A stretch of DNA of 64,000 nt. Origin: an uncultured Pelagibacteraceae bacterium (lineage in GTDB: Bacteria > Pseudomonadota > Alphaproteobacteria > Pelagibacterales > AG-422-B15). Made by a program: the position numbers and the translations under genes. Below are positions 10,765 through 22,166 of the stretch, in pieces (the first letter of the stretch is position 1; every line of letters starts with the position of its first letter). The DNA lies in assembly GCA_902518955.1 (NCBI GenBank), contig CABYIR010000003.1, positions 1-64,000 of the forward strand. The letters are read 5' to 3'. The notes under the pieces were generated by a model. It saw nothing but the letters and a program-made list of their open reading frames with translations, searched no databases and was not told the origin of the DNA.

Positions 10765-12087
10765 TTAATTATTTTTAAAAAAAGAAGTTATATTTTCTAT
10801 TTTAACTTCAGAGATATCTCCTGTTTTCCTGTTTTTTACTTCAAGAATAGAGTCGCTTTTAAATTTATTTCCAACAATGACTTGGTATGGTATCCCTATT
10901 AAATCCATCCTTGAAAATTTCACACCAGGGTTATCGTCTTTATCATCATAAAGTACATCAAAACCTGCGCTCAATAAGTTTTCATAAACATCATCAGAAA
11001 TTGAAGTAATTTCATTGTCTTTCTGTTTTAGATTAATTATACCAATGTCGTATGGAGATATTGATTTTGGCCAAATAATTCCTTTTTCATCATTAGATGA
11101 TTCAATTATCGCGCCAACTAATCTAGATATTCCAATTCCATAGGAACCCATATATACAGTTACCTTTTTTCCATCCATATTTAAAACATTCGCTTTCATA
11201 GCTTCTGAATATTTTGTACCAAAACTAAATATATGGCCCACTTCAATACCTTTAGATTTGGTTTGATTTTCATTTGAAACATTTTTATCAAAGTCATCTT
11301 GATTAAATTTATCATCAGAAACTGCGTATAAAGATTTATATGAGTTAACTAAACCTGATAAATCTTCTGAATAATCAATATTAAAAAGCTCATTTTCTTG
11401 CTTAAGTAATTTACTATCAAAATAAATATCAGACTCACCTGTTTTAGATATTATTATAAATTCATGAGATAAATCTCCACCTATTGGTCCTGTTTCTGCC
11501 GCCATCGGTATTGCTTTTAGTTCTAATCTTTGAAAAGTTTTTAAGTAACAAACAAAAAATTTATTATATGATATTTCACTTTGCAATTTATCAAGATCAA
11601 ATGAATAAGCATCTTTCATTAAAAATTCTCTTCCTCTCATTACCCCAAACCTTGGTCTAAGCTCATCACGAAATTTCCATTGGATATGATATAGCAACTG
11701 GGGAAGCTCTTTATAAGATTTTATTGTTCGCCTAAAGATATCTGTTACTTGTTCTTCATTTGTTGGGCCATATAGCATTTCCCTATCGTGTCTATCATTA
11801 ATTCTGAGCATTTCTTTTCCATAGTCTTCATACCTTCCACTTTCTTTCCATAAATCTGCAGGCTGAATCGTTGGCATTAAAATTTCATTTATACCTGCAG
11901 CGTCTTGCTCTTCTCTCACAATATTTTCAATCTTCTTTAAAACTCTTAAGCCTAATGGTAGCCATGAATAAATTCCTGAGCTCGATTGAGAAATCATACC
12001 AGCACGCATCATTAATTGATGTGAAACAATTTCAGCATCACTTGGAGATTCTTTCAAAACTGGCAGAAAGTAATTAGTTAATCTCAT
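10765..12087 (-). CDS. proS: Prolyl-tRNA synthetase, short alphaproteobacterial type lacking the editing insertion
   Basis: 440 aa; [72 protein letters not shown]. Confidence 0.96.
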   Translation of the reverse strand: MRLTNYFLPVLKESPSDAEIVSHQLMMRAGMISQSSSGIYSWLPLGLRVLKKIENIVREEQDAAGINEILMPTIQPADLWKESGRYEDYGKEMLRINDRHDREMLYGPTNEEQVTDIFRRTIKSYKELPQLLYHIQWKFRDELRPRFGVMRGREFLMKDAYSFDLDKLQSEISYNKFFVCYLKTFQRLELKAIPMAAETGPIGGDLSHEFIIISKTGESDIYFDSKLLKQENELFNIDYSEDLSGLVNSYKSLYAVSDDKFNQDDFDKNVSNENQTKSKGIEVGHIFSFGTKYSEAMKANVLNMDGKKVTVYMGSYGIGISRLVGAIIESSNDEKGIIWPKSISPYDIGIINLKQKDNEITSISDDVYENLLSAGFDVLYDDKDDNPGVKFSRMDLIGIPYQVIVGNKFKSDSILEVKNRKTGDISEVKIENITSFFKNN

Positions 12088-12346
12088 TTACATAAAAAGT
12101 ATTCATAATAAACATTAAAAATCCATCATTGTTTAGAAGCAAGAAAACAACAAACCATAAGATAACAGAAATAATTGTAGTTATGATGAATTTTTTTAAT
12201 AATTGTGGATTATTAGGAGCGCCACGATCATTTCCTTCATATTCAGAGATACTAGAAGCTTTATTATCAATGCTTATAGGCAATAAAATAAATAATATTA
12301 GCCACCAAATTATTAGAAAAAGAATAATTGAGCCTGTAAGTCCCAA
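12074..12346 (-). CDS. DUF1467 family small membrane protein
   Basis: 90 aa, two TM segments, [15 protein letters not shown] and [13 protein letters not shown] motif between proS and mce. Confidence 0.8.
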   Translation of the reverse strand: MGLTGSIILFLIIWWLILFILLPISIDNKASSISEYEGNDRGAPNNPQLLKKFIITTIISVILWFVVFLLLNNDGFLMFIMNTFYVNEIN

Positions 12347-12347
12347 T

Positions 12348-12752
12348 TTAAGCTTCTTCTAATTCAATCATTGTCCCATTACAGCTTTTTGGATGAAGAA
12401 AGACTACAGGTTTTCCGTGTGCACCAATTTTAGGCTTACCAGTTCCAGTAATAGCTATTTCATGATCATTTAATTTTTTTACTGCATCATTTATATCTTC
12501 AACTTCAATACATATATGATGCATGCCACCTTTTGGATTCTTATTAATAAAGTTTTCTATAGGTGAACCTTCACCTAATTTTTCGAGTAATTCTATTTTA
12601 GTATTACCAAGATCTATAAATACAGTGGTTACACCATGATCAGGTTGCTCAACTGGATCTGAAACTTTAGCTCCAAAAATATTTTTATATTGTTCAGCAG
12701 CTTCTTTAATATTTGGAACTGCAATAGCAATGTGATTTAATTTTCCCAGCAT
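12348..12752 (-). CDS. mce: Methylmalonyl-CoA epimerase
   Basis: LNHIAIAVPNIKEAAEQYKNIFGAKVS, GMHHICIEVEDI, HPKSCNGTMIELEE. Confidence 0.93.
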   Translation of the reverse strand: MLGKLNHIAIAVPNIKEAAEQYKNIFGAKVSDPVEQPDHGVTTVFIDLGNTKIELLEKLGEGSPIENFINKNPKGGMHHICIEVEDINDAVKKLNDHEIAITGTGKPKIGAHGKPVVFLHPKSCNGTMIELEEA

Positions 12753-12753
12753 A

Positions 12754-14424
12754 TTAGATATGTATTATTTCTATATTGGTTAAAGGTTTTTTCTTTAATG
12801 ATCTAAATATAGTATTTTTTGCTAAGCTTTCTAGTTTTTTGTGCATTTTTTTATCATTTGAGTTTATATTTTTTGGAGTATTAAAAAAATCATATATTTC
12901 TTCTTCTAAATTTATAATAAAATCTTCTTCATCATCATTATTACTAATTACACCATAAGTAGAAATAATTGGCGCTTTATGTAATTGTGATTTTTTATTT
13001 AAAATACAAGTTATATTCAATGATCCATTAAAATTCATTATTCGTCTTTCGTTCAAATGAAAACTATCACTATCAACTAGTCTATTACCATCTAAATATA
13101 GTCTACCTACTGTACATTGATCCATTACATAAGGTCTACCAGGAGCTAATTGTAAAATATCACCATTTGATACAAGTGTTGGATTTTCAACCTGTAGCTC
13201 CTTCGCTAGTTCATAATGTGACTTAAGATGTCTATGTTCACCGTGCACTGGTACTGAAATCTTAGGTTTTACATGATTATACATATCAATAACTTCATCA
13301 CGACACGGATGACCAGATACATGTATATCCTCATCGTATTCAGTAATCACATCAGCTCCAAGTTCTGATAAGGTATTAAACATTGCGTATAGTTTTTTTT
13401 CATTTCCAGGAATAATTTTTGATGAGAATATCACAGTATCGCCCTGATTAATATCAACGTTAGGAAAATCTCTATTGGCAATTCTCATCATTGCTCCACG
13501 AGGTTCACCCTGACTACCTGTACATAAGTATAAAAGTTCACTCCCTTTTTTCTTTTTTGCTTCCTTTTCGTTTAGAATTATATTTACATTTTCTAATATT
13601 CCATTTTCCCTCGCGACAGATATCATTCTGTGCATTGATCTACCTAAAACAACAAGAAATCTATTGCTCTCTCTAGCGGCAACCGCAACAGATTCTAATC
13701 TTGCTACATTGGATGCGAATGAAGTTACAAATATTTTTGATTTAACATTTTTGACAACGTCAACTAGATTTTTTCTAACAGTAGATTCAGAGCCTGATCT
13801 ACCAGCAGTTAATACATTTGTTGAGTCACAAACCATCGCCAATATCTCAGTATTATCATTTAGCAGGTTATTAAAATTAATCGGATTTCCTAACATTGGA
13901 TCTTGATCAATTTTCCAATCTCCTGTGTGATAGATTGTTCCCAATGGAGTTTTAATAAAAAGTGAATTAGGCTCTGGTATTGAGTGAGTAAGTGTTGATA
14001 ATTGTATTTCAAATGGTCCAATTTTAAAATTAGACTCCAAATCAACAATATTTAGATAATCGTCAATATTTATCCCACGTTCATCAAATTTAAGTTTGAT
14101 AATTGATGCTGTAAAACTTGAAGCATATATTTTACACTCTAAGTCAGGCCATAAATATGCTAGTCCACCCACATGATCTTCATGTGCATGTGTAATAAAA
14201 ATTCCATCTAAATCTTCTTTTCTTTCTTTTATAAAGCCGTGATCCGGCATAATCACATCAACGCCACCTAAAGTGTCATCTCCAAATGTTATGCCTACAT
14301 CAACTATTAACCATTTCATGTCATCAATATGAGGGCCATATCCATAGCAATTCATATTCATGCCTATTTCACCAGTTCCACCTAATGGCAGAAAAACAAT
14401 TTTATTTTTACTTTTTGTATTCAT
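12754..14424 (-). CDS. rnj: Ribonuclease J
   Basis: 556 aa; LPLGGTGEIGMN, FITHAHEDHVGGLAYLWP, YHTGDWKID, CDSTNV, TGSQGEPRGAMMRIA. Confidence 0.95.
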   Translation of the reverse strand: MNTKSKNKIVFLPLGGTGEIGMNMNCYGYGPHIDDMKWLIVDVGITFGDDTLGGVDVIMPDHGFIKERKEDLDGIFITHAHEDHVGGLAYLWPDLECKIYASSFTASIIKLKFDERGINIDDYLNIVDLESNFKIGPFEIQLSTLTHSIPEPNSLFIKTPLGTIYHTGDWKIDQDPMLGNPINFNNLLNDNTEILAMVCDSTNVLTAGRSGSESTVRKNLVDVVKNVKSKIFVTSFASNVARLESVAVAARESNRFLVVLGRSMHRMISVARENGILENVNIILNEKEAKKKKGSELLYLCTGSQGEPRGAMMRIANRDFPNVDINQGDTVIFSSKIIPGNEKKLYAMFNTLSELGADVITEYDEDIHVSGHPCRDEVIDMYNHVKPKISVPVHGEHRHLKSHYELAKELQVENPTLVSNGDILQLAPGRPYVMDQCTVGRLYLDGNRLVDSDSFHLNERRIMNFNGSLNITCILNKKSQLHKAPIISTYGVISNNDDEEDFIINLEEEIYDFFNTPKNINSNDKKMHKKLESLAKNTIFRSLKKKPLTNIEIIHI

Positions 14425-15178
14425 TATAAATAATATTTAATCCTTTTAATGTTAAGTCAGGTTCATAATGCTGTATTTGATATAAATCGCCTCTGAACAT
14501 TCCTGACAGTCCGCCAGTTGCAACAATATTTGCATCTTTAAATCCATTTTGTTTTTTTAACCTATCTATTAATCCTCCAACTAAACTTACATAGCCCCAG
14601 TAAATTCCAGATTCAATTGCCGACGCAGTATCCTTCCCAATCAATTTTTCAACTTTTTTAATCTCTATTAATGGAAGTTTTGCCGTATTATAAGCAAGAG
14701 ACTGAATTGAAAGATTTACTCCAGGGCATATTATTCCACCAATATATGAATCACTAGAATCAACAAGATCAAAAGTAGTGGCAGTTCCAAAATCAATAAT
14801 TATTAAAGGACTATTGTATAGATTTAATCCCGCGTATGAATTAATCAAGCGGTCAACACCAACCTCATTAGGCTTATCTACATCAATTTTAATTAAATCA
14901 CCCAGATATTCATTATCAATTTCAACTATATTTATCTCTTGATAATTTTTCATAAAATTTATTAGAGACAAAATCGTATCGGGAACTACACCAGAAATAA
15001 AACAGTCAACGCAATCATTTTCGATAAAATTATTTATCTTTTTACTGGTTTTACTGTCAACGATAGAAACATCTTTATCAAAAACTTTTGTCTCAATTCG
15101 AAGTTGTTCAACTAAACCTAAATTATTAAATTTACCAAATAATATATTTGTATTTCCAATATCTACTAGTATATGCAT
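14408..15178 (-). CDS. coaX: Type III pantothenate kinase
   Basis: VDIGNTNILFGKF, VGVDRLINSYAG, IIDFGTATTFDLVD, GGIICPGVNLSIQSL, TGGLSGMF. Confidence 0.95.
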   Translation of the reverse strand: MHILVDIGNTNILFGKFNNLGLVEQLRIETKVFDKDVSIVDSKTSKKINNFIENDCVDCFISGVVPDTILSLINFMKNYQEINIVEIDNEYLGDLIKIDVDKPNEVGVDRLINSYAGLNLYNSPLIIIDFGTATTFDLVDSSDSYIGGIICPGVNLSIQSLAYNTAKLPLIEIKKVEKLIGKDTASAIESGIYWGYVSLVGGLIDRLKKQNGFKDANIVATGGLSGMFRGDLYQIQHYEPDLTLKGLNIIYNEYKK

Positions 15179-15181
15179 ATT

Positions 15182-15928
15182 TTATTTTATAATTGAGATC
15201 TCGCCTGAATTAAATTTTTTAATCTTATTTTCTATTTTAAGTTCAATTTCGTAGTTGTCACCTAATCCTGCTATAGTTCCTATCTCAACAAGTCCAGAAT
15301 GATTGAGCTCGACATCTTTATTCAATTTCCATAAATTTGACAAGGTATATTCTCTGAAACGATTAATTGATCCCTCATTGAAATAATTGAGATTTTCATG
15401 AATTTTTTCTCTCAATACATCAAAAAAATTCTCCAGTAGATTGTCTTTTTTTGATGTCAAATCATTAAGACAGACCGTCTGGTGACTAAGATTCTTTGGA
15501 GAGGATATAATATTGACCCCAATGCCAATAATTGAAAATTTATTATCACCACTTAACTGGTTTTCAATCAATACTCCTGATAATTTTGAATTTTCAAACA
15601 AAATATCATTTGGCCATTTTATTTTTAAAAGATTTTGATTTTCCAAAAACGAGCTAACTGACTGATGAACGGATACAGCAATCACACATGATAACATTGG
15701 AATAATGTTTAGTTTCCAAGATATATGGGTCAATAAAGTCGTAAATAGGTTTCCTTCATCAGAAACCCAGCTATTTTTATTTCTTCCTCTGCCCTTTGTT
15801 TGTGCTTTAGCTCTAAACCATATAGGATCACTAATTCCACCTAAAGTATTTAAATGATCTAGTGCAGCTGAATTTGTACTATCTATTTCATTAAATAACT
15901 TAACTTCAGCATTATTTATATTAATCAT
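15182..15928 (-). CDS. birA: Biotin--[acetyl-CoA-carboxylase] ligase
   Basis: EIDSTNSAALDHL, AKAQTKGRGRNKNSWVSDEGNLFTTLL, KWPNDILFENSKLSGVLIE. Confidence 0.94.
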   Translation of the reverse strand: MININNAEVKLFNEIDSTNSAALDHLNTLGGISDPIWFRAKAQTKGRGRNKNSWVSDEGNLFTTLLTHISWKLNIIPMLSCVIAVSVHQSVSSFLENQNLLKIKWPNDILFENSKLSGVLIENQLSGDNKFSIIGIGVNIISSPKNLSHQTVCLNDLTSKKDNLLENFFDVLREKIHENLNYFNEGSINRFREYTLSNLWKLNKDVELNHSGLVEIGTIAGLGDNYEIELKIENKIKKFNSGEISIIK

Positions 15929-15933
15929 CTGAA

Positions 15934-17346
15934 TTAAAAAAATGTCTTAGCCGCATAGTTTCCCATATTGAGTATTGGACTTGGATAAACAAAAAAGAGA
16001 ATTACTATTCCTGATGATATAAAAAATAGTAAATTAAGAGAACTTGAATTAAATTCATCAAATTTTTCAGAAGGTTCATCAAAATATATAATCTTGACAA
16101 TCCGTAAGTAATAGAACGCAGAAACTACGCTCGCTACAATCCCTACAACAGCTAATAAGTAGAAATCACTCTTAATCGCCGACATAAAAATATAAAATTT
16201 ACCAAAAAACCCAGCTAGTGGTGGAATCCCTGCTAATGAGAACATACTGAGAGCGATTAATATTGCGTAAAATGGATTATGCTTATAAAGGCCAGAAAGA
16301 TCATTGATATTTTCACAGTATTCATCTTTTCGTTTCATCATTAGAATAAATGAAAAAACAGAAAGGTTCATTACCAAGTATAAGATTAAATAAATTATAA
16401 GAGACTGGACACCCTCAAAATTAAAACAAGCCATTCCAATTAAAATATAACCTACGTGACCAATTGAGCTGTAGGCCATTAATCGCTTTATATTTGATTG
16501 TGCAATGGCAGCAAAGGCTGCAAAGATCATTGAAGCAATAGATAGGAAAATTATTATTTGTTGCCAATCGGCCGCTGTTTCACCGAATGAAGAATATAAA
16601 AACCTAAGAAATATTGCTACTGCTGCAATTTTTGGAGCTAATGCAAAAAAACCTGTGACAGGTGTTGGTGCGCCTTGATAAACATCTGGTGTCCACATAT
16701 GAAATGGAACCGCAGAAATTTTAAAAGCTAATCCTGAACATACAAAAACAATACCTATTAGAAGTCCTAGACTATTTTTATCGTACGTAGCTGAAATTAA
16801 GTTAAAGTTTGTATTGCCTGTAAAACCATAAATGTAAGAGATTCCAAATAAAAGCAAACCAGATGAAAGAGCTCCAAGTATAAAGTATTTTATACCAGAC
16901 TCTGAAGACTGCAGGCTATTTCTATTTAATGAAGCTAAGACATACAAGCTTAAGCTTTGCAATTCTAATCCTATAAACATTGACAATAAATCATTAGATG
17001 AAACCATTACCATCATACCGAGAGACGCAAAACTGATTAAAATTGGAAACTCGTATATATCGATGTTTATTTTTCTTCTTGATGGAGAAAACATTAACAA
17101 AGTAGAAGCTGAGCCTATAAGTATTAACATCTTTATTGTTTTTGAAAACTCATCATTCACAAAACTATTATTAAACCCAAATGAAGATGGTTGATAAAAA
17201 ACAAGCACAGCTGCTAAAATAAGTATCGAGAAAGTGAGTAGGTTTATAATATTTACCCTTTTATAAAATAACCCTACCACCAATAAAAGAGTTGATGACA
17301 AAAAAAGAAATATTTCTGGCAATATAATAGTGAAAACACCCATCAA
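15934..17346 (-). CDS. nuoN: NADH-quinone oxidoreductase subunit N
   Basis: Proton_antipo family; FKISAVPFHMWTPDVYQGAPTPVTGFFALAPK, GIPPLAGFFGKFYIF; last gene of nuo operon. Confidence 0.96.
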   Translation of the reverse strand: MMGVFTIILPEIFLFLSSTLLLVVGLFYKRVNIINLLTFSILILAAVLVFYQPSSFGFNNSFVNDEFSKTIKMLILIGSASTLLMFSPSRRKINIDIYEFPILISFASLGMMVMVSSNDLLSMFIGLELQSLSLYVLASLNRNSLQSSESGIKYFILGALSSGLLLFGISYIYGFTGNTNFNLISATYDKNSLGLLIGIVFVCSGLAFKISAVPFHMWTPDVYQGAPTPVTGFFALAPKIAAVAIFLRFLYSSFGETAADWQQIIIFLSIASMIFAAFAAIAQSNIKRLMAYSSIGHVGYILIGMACFNFEGVQSLIIYLILYLVMNLSVFSFILMMKRKDEYCENINDLSGLYKHNPFYAILIALSMFSLAGIPPLAGFFGKFYIFMSAIKSDFYLLAVVGIVASVVSAFYYLRIVKIIYFDEPSEKFDEFNSSSLNLLFFISSGIVILFFVYPSPILNMGNYAAKTFF

Positions 17347-18821
17347 TCCATCTTTCCATTTATTATTTCTAAAGTTAGTTGACTTGACGGCTCAATAATC
17401 TCTAAGACTGGTATGGGATAAATACCAATTAAAATTGTAAGCAATATTAATGGAGCAAAAATAACAATTTCTCGGGACGATAAATCTAAAATATCCTTTA
17501 GATCATCCTTTATTAATTGGCCAAAAATAATTTTTCGATATAGCCACAGAGAATAAGTGGCGGCTAAGACAACTCCCATTGTTGCAAAAACAGCAAAATA
17601 AGTATTTACAGAAAAAATAGATAGTAAAACTAAGAATTCACCAACAAAGCCACTAGTTCCTGGCAACCCAAGACTAGCAAGAATAAAAATCATGAATGAA
17701 AAGGAGTACAGTGGCATTCTATTAACTAGTCCGCCATATCTTTCTATTTCTCTAGTATGCATTCTATCATAAACCACGCCAACACATAAAAATAATGCCG
17801 CAGAAACAATTCCATGGCTAATCATTTGTATAATAGCACCTTCAATCCCTTGAATTGTGAAAGTAAATATACCCAATGTGACAAAGCCCATATGAGCAAC
17901 GGATGAATATGCTATCAGCTTTTTCATATCTTCCTGAACAAGAGCAATCAATGATGTGAAAATAATAGCTATTATACTTAATGCATAAATCATAGGAGCA
18001 AAATAGTGAGATGCATCAGGAAACATTGTAATTGAGAAACGAATAAATCCATAGCCAGCTAATTTTAATAAGACACCAGCCAGTATTACTGATCCTGCAG
18101 TCGGTGCTTCAACGTGTGCATCAGGCAACCATGTATGAAATGGCCACATAGGTATCTTGACAACAAAGGATGCAAAAAAAGCAAGCCATAAAATAATCTG
18201 CGCATCATAGCTAAACTCATACTGTAATAAGATTGGTATGCTTGACGTTCCAACTTCCCAGTACATAAATATGACTGCCAAAAGCATGAAAACAGAACCT
18301 GCTAGGGTATAAAGAAAAAACTTAAATGTTGAATAAATTCTTCTTTCACCTCCCCAAATACCAATAATTAAGAACATTGGTATTAAGCCGCCTTCAAAGA
18401 AAAGGTAAAATAATATTAAATCCATTGATATGAAAACGCCAATCATGAAAGTTTCTAAAGCTAAAAAAGCGATAAGGTATTCTTTTATTGAAAATTTAAT
18501 ATTGTTGTAACTGGCTAATATACAGATTGGAACTAGGAAAGTTGTTAAGACAACAAATAATATTGAAATACCATCAACTCCCACATGATAACTAATGGTA
18601 TCACCAAGCCAATAATATTTTTCTACAAATTGAAAATTGGGATCAACTTGATTAAAATTAAATAAGACAACTAGTGAGATGATAAAATTTAAAAAAGATA
18701 CCCAAAGAGCAGTTTGCTTTAAATTGCCATCACTCTCTGAATTACTAGATATAAATGTTAAGAGCAAGATGCCTATAACAGGTAAGATTAATAAAATAGA
18801 TAAGATGGGCAATTCATTCAT
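17343..18821 (-). CDS. nuoM: NADH-quinone oxidoreductase subunit M
   Basis: FEGGLIPMFLIIGIWGGERRIYSTFKFFLYTLAGS, PMWPFHTWLPDAHVEAPTAGSVILAGVLLKLAGYGF. Confidence 0.97.
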   Translation of the reverse strand: MNELPILSILLILPVIGILLLTFISSNSESDGNLKQTALWVSFLNFIISLVVLFNFNQVDPNFQFVEKYYWLGDTISYHVGVDGISILFVVLTTFLVPICILASYNNIKFSIKEYLIAFLALETFMIGVFISMDLILFYLFFEGGLIPMFLIIGIWGGERRIYSTFKFFLYTLAGSVFMLLAVIFMYWEVGTSSIPILLQYEFSYDAQIILWLAFFASFVVKIPMWPFHTWLPDAHVEAPTAGSVILAGVLLKLAGYGFIRFSITMFPDASHYFAPMIYALSIIAIIFTSLIALVQEDMKKLIAYSSVAHMGFVTLGIFTFTIQGIEGAIIQMISHGIVSAALFLCVGVVYDRMHTREIERYGGLVNRMPLYSFSFMIFILASLGLPGTSGFVGEFLVLLSIFSVNTYFAVFATMGVVLAATYSLWLYRKIIFGQLIKDDLKDILDLSSREIVIFAPLILLTILIGIYPIPVLEIIEPSSQLTLEIINGKMD

Positions 18822-20744
18822 TTAGATAACGAAAATAAAATAAGTAATTAGAAAAGATAAGCCAATTAAAATTGAAAATGCATAATGATAAATAAAGCCT
18901 GTTTGAATACTTCTTGCTTTTTCAGATATTTTTAAAACCATACTAGCGATACCATTAGGACCGAAGCCATCGATAAAGTAGTCATCAACTATTTTCCAGA
19001 AAAATTTACCAATACTCCTTGCAGGGATAACAAAAATATAATTATAAAGTTCATCAAAATACCATTTATTAAGTAAGAATTTATACAAAGGCTCATTTAA
19101 AGAGGCAACGGCAGCTGGTATTCTTGTATTCTTTAAGTACATGTACCAAGCGATAATAAAGCCAAGAATACCAAGCATTGCAGGGAGATAGTATATTAAG
19201 AAAGGTATATGGTGATGCTCATGATAATGAATGGCAATTGAATGACTCCAAAATTCAACGCTCGCTCCTCCAATGAAATATGACTTAAAAATATATCCAA
19301 AAGATAGGGCACCAATTGCAAGAATAAATAAAGGTATTAGCATTACATACGGTGACTCATGAACTTCTCTAAATTTCTGCTCTTCCATTCTGGTGTTTCC
19401 GTTGAATGTAAGGAACATCAACCTCCAAGAATAAAATGATGTCATGACAACGCCCAACGTTCCTAAAAAATATGCATAATTGGAAAACATGGCATCAGAT
19501 AAGTATGCCGCTTCTATTATGGCATCCTTTGAATAAAATCCAGATGTGAATGGGAAACCCATCAAGGAAATAGTACCAATTACCATCATGGCGTGTGTTA
19601 ATGGGGTAAAGATATATATTCCACCCATCTTTCTTATATCTTGTTCTTCATGAACAGAATGTATTACCGAACCAGCACCTAAAAAGAGCAATGCTTTGAA
19701 AAATGCATGAGTAAATAAATGGAACATCGCAGCACCGTAAGCGCCTAAACCTGCTGCAAAAAACATATAGCCCAATTGACTGCAAGTTGAGTATGCGATT
19801 ACTCGCTTAATATCATTTTGAACTAGGCCAATTGTGGCAGCAAAAAAAGCTGTGGATGCGCCCACTAAAGTTACAAACGAGGAGGCTTCCACTGATAGAT
19901 CAAAGAGAGGGGAACATCTAACTACTAAGAATACGCCAGCCGTGACCATCGTAGCGGCATGGATTAAAGCTGATACAGGGGTAGGTCCTTCCATTGCATC
20001 TGGTAACCATGTATGAAGGAATAATTGTGCTGATTTTCCCATGGCACCAATAAATAAAAGAAAGCAAATTAATGTAATTGCATTAATATCGTATCCAATG
20101 AAGTTAAAATTTGTTTCATCAAATTTATCTACATTTTCAAAAACAACTTGATAATCAATAGAACCAAAAACCATATAAATTGTAAAGATACCAAGAGCTA
20201 AACCAAAATCTCCTATACGATTAACAATGAATGCTTTAATTGCCGCTGCATTTGCAGAAGGTTTTTTGTACCAGTAGCCAATAAGAAGATATGATGCAAG
20301 ACCAACACCCTCCCAACCAAAAAATAATTGTAAGAAATTATCTGCTGTAACAAGCATTATCATTGCAAATGTAAACAATGATAAATATCCCATAAATCTT
20401 GGTTTACTATCGTCATGAGACATATAGCCAATTGAATAGATATGAACTAGAGCTGAAACAGAAGTTATAACAACAAGCATTACTCTTGTTACGGCATCAA
20501 TATACAAAGACCAGTTTACAGAAAGATCACCTGATGTGATCCAAGTAAATAAAGTAAACTTATATACTTGGGGGTCTGATAGATTAATAACAAATAAATA
20601 AAATGATAAAATCGCTGAAATTGTAATAAATAAAGACGTAACAGTTTGAGTGATACGATCTATTGTTTGGTCACTCTTAAAGAAAGAAAATAAACAAGAA
20701 ATAATAAAACCAAAAAGAGGCAAAAGAACAATCGAGTGAATCAT
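18822..20744 (-). CDS. nuoL: NADH-quinone oxidoreductase subunit L
   Basis: FFGWEGVGLASYLLIGYWY, AFIVNRIGDFGLALG, LFLHTWLPDAMEGPTPVSALIHAATMVTAGVF. Confidence 0.97.
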   Translation of the reverse strand: MIHSIVLLPLFGFIISCLFSFFKSDQTIDRITQTVTSLFITISAILSFYLFVINLSDPQVYKFTLFTWITSGDLSVNWSLYIDAVTRVMLVVITSVSALVHIYSIGYMSHDDSKPRFMGYLSLFTFAMIMLVTADNFLQLFFGWEGVGLASYLLIGYWYKKPSANAAAIKAFIVNRIGDFGLALGIFTIYMVFGSIDYQVVFENVDKFDETNFNFIGYDINAITLICFLLFIGAMGKSAQLFLHTWLPDAMEGPTPVSALIHAATMVTAGVFLVVRCSPLFDLSVEASSFVTLVGASTAFFAATIGLVQNDIKRVIAYSTCSQLGYMFFAAGLGAYGAAMFHLFTHAFFKALLFLGAGSVIHSVHEEQDIRKMGGIYIFTPLTHAMMVIGTISLMGFPFTSGFYSKDAIIEAAYLSDAMFSNYAYFLGTLGVVMTSFYSWRLMFLTFNGNTRMEEQKFREVHESPYVMLIPLFILAIGALSFGYIFKSYFIGGASVEFWSHSIAIHYHEHHHIPFLIYYLPAMLGILGFIIAWYMYLKNTRIPAAVASLNEPLYKFLLNKWYFDELYNYIFVIPARSIGKFFWKIVDDYFIDGFGPNGIASMVLKISEKARSIQTGFIYHYAFSILIGLSFLITYFIFVI

Positions 20745-20751
20745 TATAGCA

Positions 20752-21057
20752 TCATCCTTTCAAGCTATTGATTTTCTCAATTTCAATAGTTCCGGCATTT
20801 CTATTATAGATCACCAATATTGCTAAACCTATTGCGGCTTCAGCGGCAGCAACAGTTAAAACAAATAAAGAAATTATTTGTCCTGTAAGATCGCCTAAGA
20901 AATATGAAAAAGAAACTAGATTGATATTAACTGATAGAAGAATGATCTCGATTGACATTAATATAATTATTACGTTTTTTCTGTTGAGAAAAATACCAAT
21001 AACACCGATGCTAAAAAGAAGTGCTGACAATATTAAAAACTGATTTAATTCAATCAT
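20752..21057 (-). CDS. nuoK: NADH-quinone oxidoreductase subunit K
   Basis: 101 aa; [46 protein letters not shown]. Confidence 0.97.
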   Translation of the reverse strand: MIELNQFLILSALLFSIGVIGIFLNRKNVIIILMSIEIILLSVNINLVSFSYFLGDLTGQIISLFVLTVAAAEAAIGLAILVIYNRNAGTIEIEKINSLKG

Positions 21058-21677
21058 TATATATCAACTCCTTCATTTGATTTAGGATCGACCATCGTTA
21101 TGGTTGATTTATAATTACGATCTAATTGAGATTGGATTGACTGTCTTTTTACGCCCTCACGAGTCCTTAAAGTCAAGACAATTGAACCAATCATTGCAAC
21201 AAGTAAAATAATGCCAGAAAGTTGAAAATATAAAATATAATCTGTGTATAGGATGGACCCAATAGCCTCTGTATTTGTTAAATTTTCAAATTTTATCATT
21301 GGATTAACTAAGATTTGTATATTTGAGAGATCAAATTTGGTATTAATGAGAACTATAATTAGTTCAGATATAAAAACCACACCAACAAAAAATCCAATTG
21401 GTAAATATTGAAGAATATTATTCTTATCGAGGCTTATTTTAAAATCTAACATCATAACAACAAATAAAAATAAAACTGCGACAGCTCCTACATAAACGAT
21501 AATTAAAATCATTGCCAGAAACTCAGCATGTAAAATTATAAAAAGCCCTGCGCCATTAAAGAATGTCAAAATTAAAAATAATACTGAATGAACAGGATTT
21601 TTTGAGGTAATCACCATCAAAGAAGAAAGGAGAATAACAGTTGAAAATATATAAAATGATAACAAGGATGCTGTCAT
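21057..21677 (-). CDS. nuoJ: NADH-quinone oxidoreductase subunit J
   Basis: [54 protein letters not shown]. Confidence 0.97.
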   Translation of the reverse strand: MTASLLSFYIFSTVILLSSLMVITSKNPVHSVLFLILTFFNGAGLFIILHAEFLAMILIIVYVGAVAVLFLFVVMMLDFKISLDKNNILQYLPIGFFVGVVFISELIIVLINTKFDLSNIQILVNPMIKFENLTNTEAIGSILYTDYILYFQLSGIILLVAMIGSIVLTLRTREGVKRQSIQSQLDRNYKSTITMVDPKSNEGVDI

Positions 21678-21680
21678 TTT

Positions 21681-22166
21681 CTATCTATACTCCGCATTTT
21701 TTTTTAGATTTTCGGCAATTGCGCTTTCCCACTTATCACCATTATCTAAGAGCTTTTCTTTTGTATAATAAAGTTCTTTTCTAGTTTCAGTGGAAAATTC
21801 AAAATTTGGTCCTTGAACAATTGCATCTACCGGACATGATTCTTCACATAAACCACAATAAATACATTTTACCATATCAATATCATATCTAGTTGTTCTT
21901 CTCGTTCCATCATCTCGAGGTTCAGATTCAATAGTTATGGCCTGAGCTGGACAAACTGCCTCACATAATTTGCATCCAATGCAACGTTCTTCACCACTTG
22001 GGTATCGCCTCAAAGCATGTTCTCCTCTAAACCTTGGGCTTAATTTTCCACGTTCGTAAGGGTAGTTTAATGTGGCTTTCTTTTTGAAGAAATATTTCTG
22101 CGCTAATATGTAAGCCTTAACAAAATCAATGAGCAGAAAAGATTTTATAAAATTAATAATTTTCAT
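21681..22166 (-). CDS. nuoI: NADH-quinone oxidoreductase subunit I
   Basis: Two 4Fe-4S motifs: [12 protein letters not shown] and [28 protein letters not shown]. Confidence 0.97.
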   Translation of the reverse strand: MKIINFIKSFLLIDFVKAYILAQKYFFKKKATLNYPYERGKLSPRFRGEHALRRYPSGEERCIGCKLCEAVCPAQAITIESEPRDDGTRRTTRYDIDMVKCIYCGLCEESCPVDAIVQGPNFEFSTETRKELYYTKEKLLDNGDKWESAIAENLKKNAEYR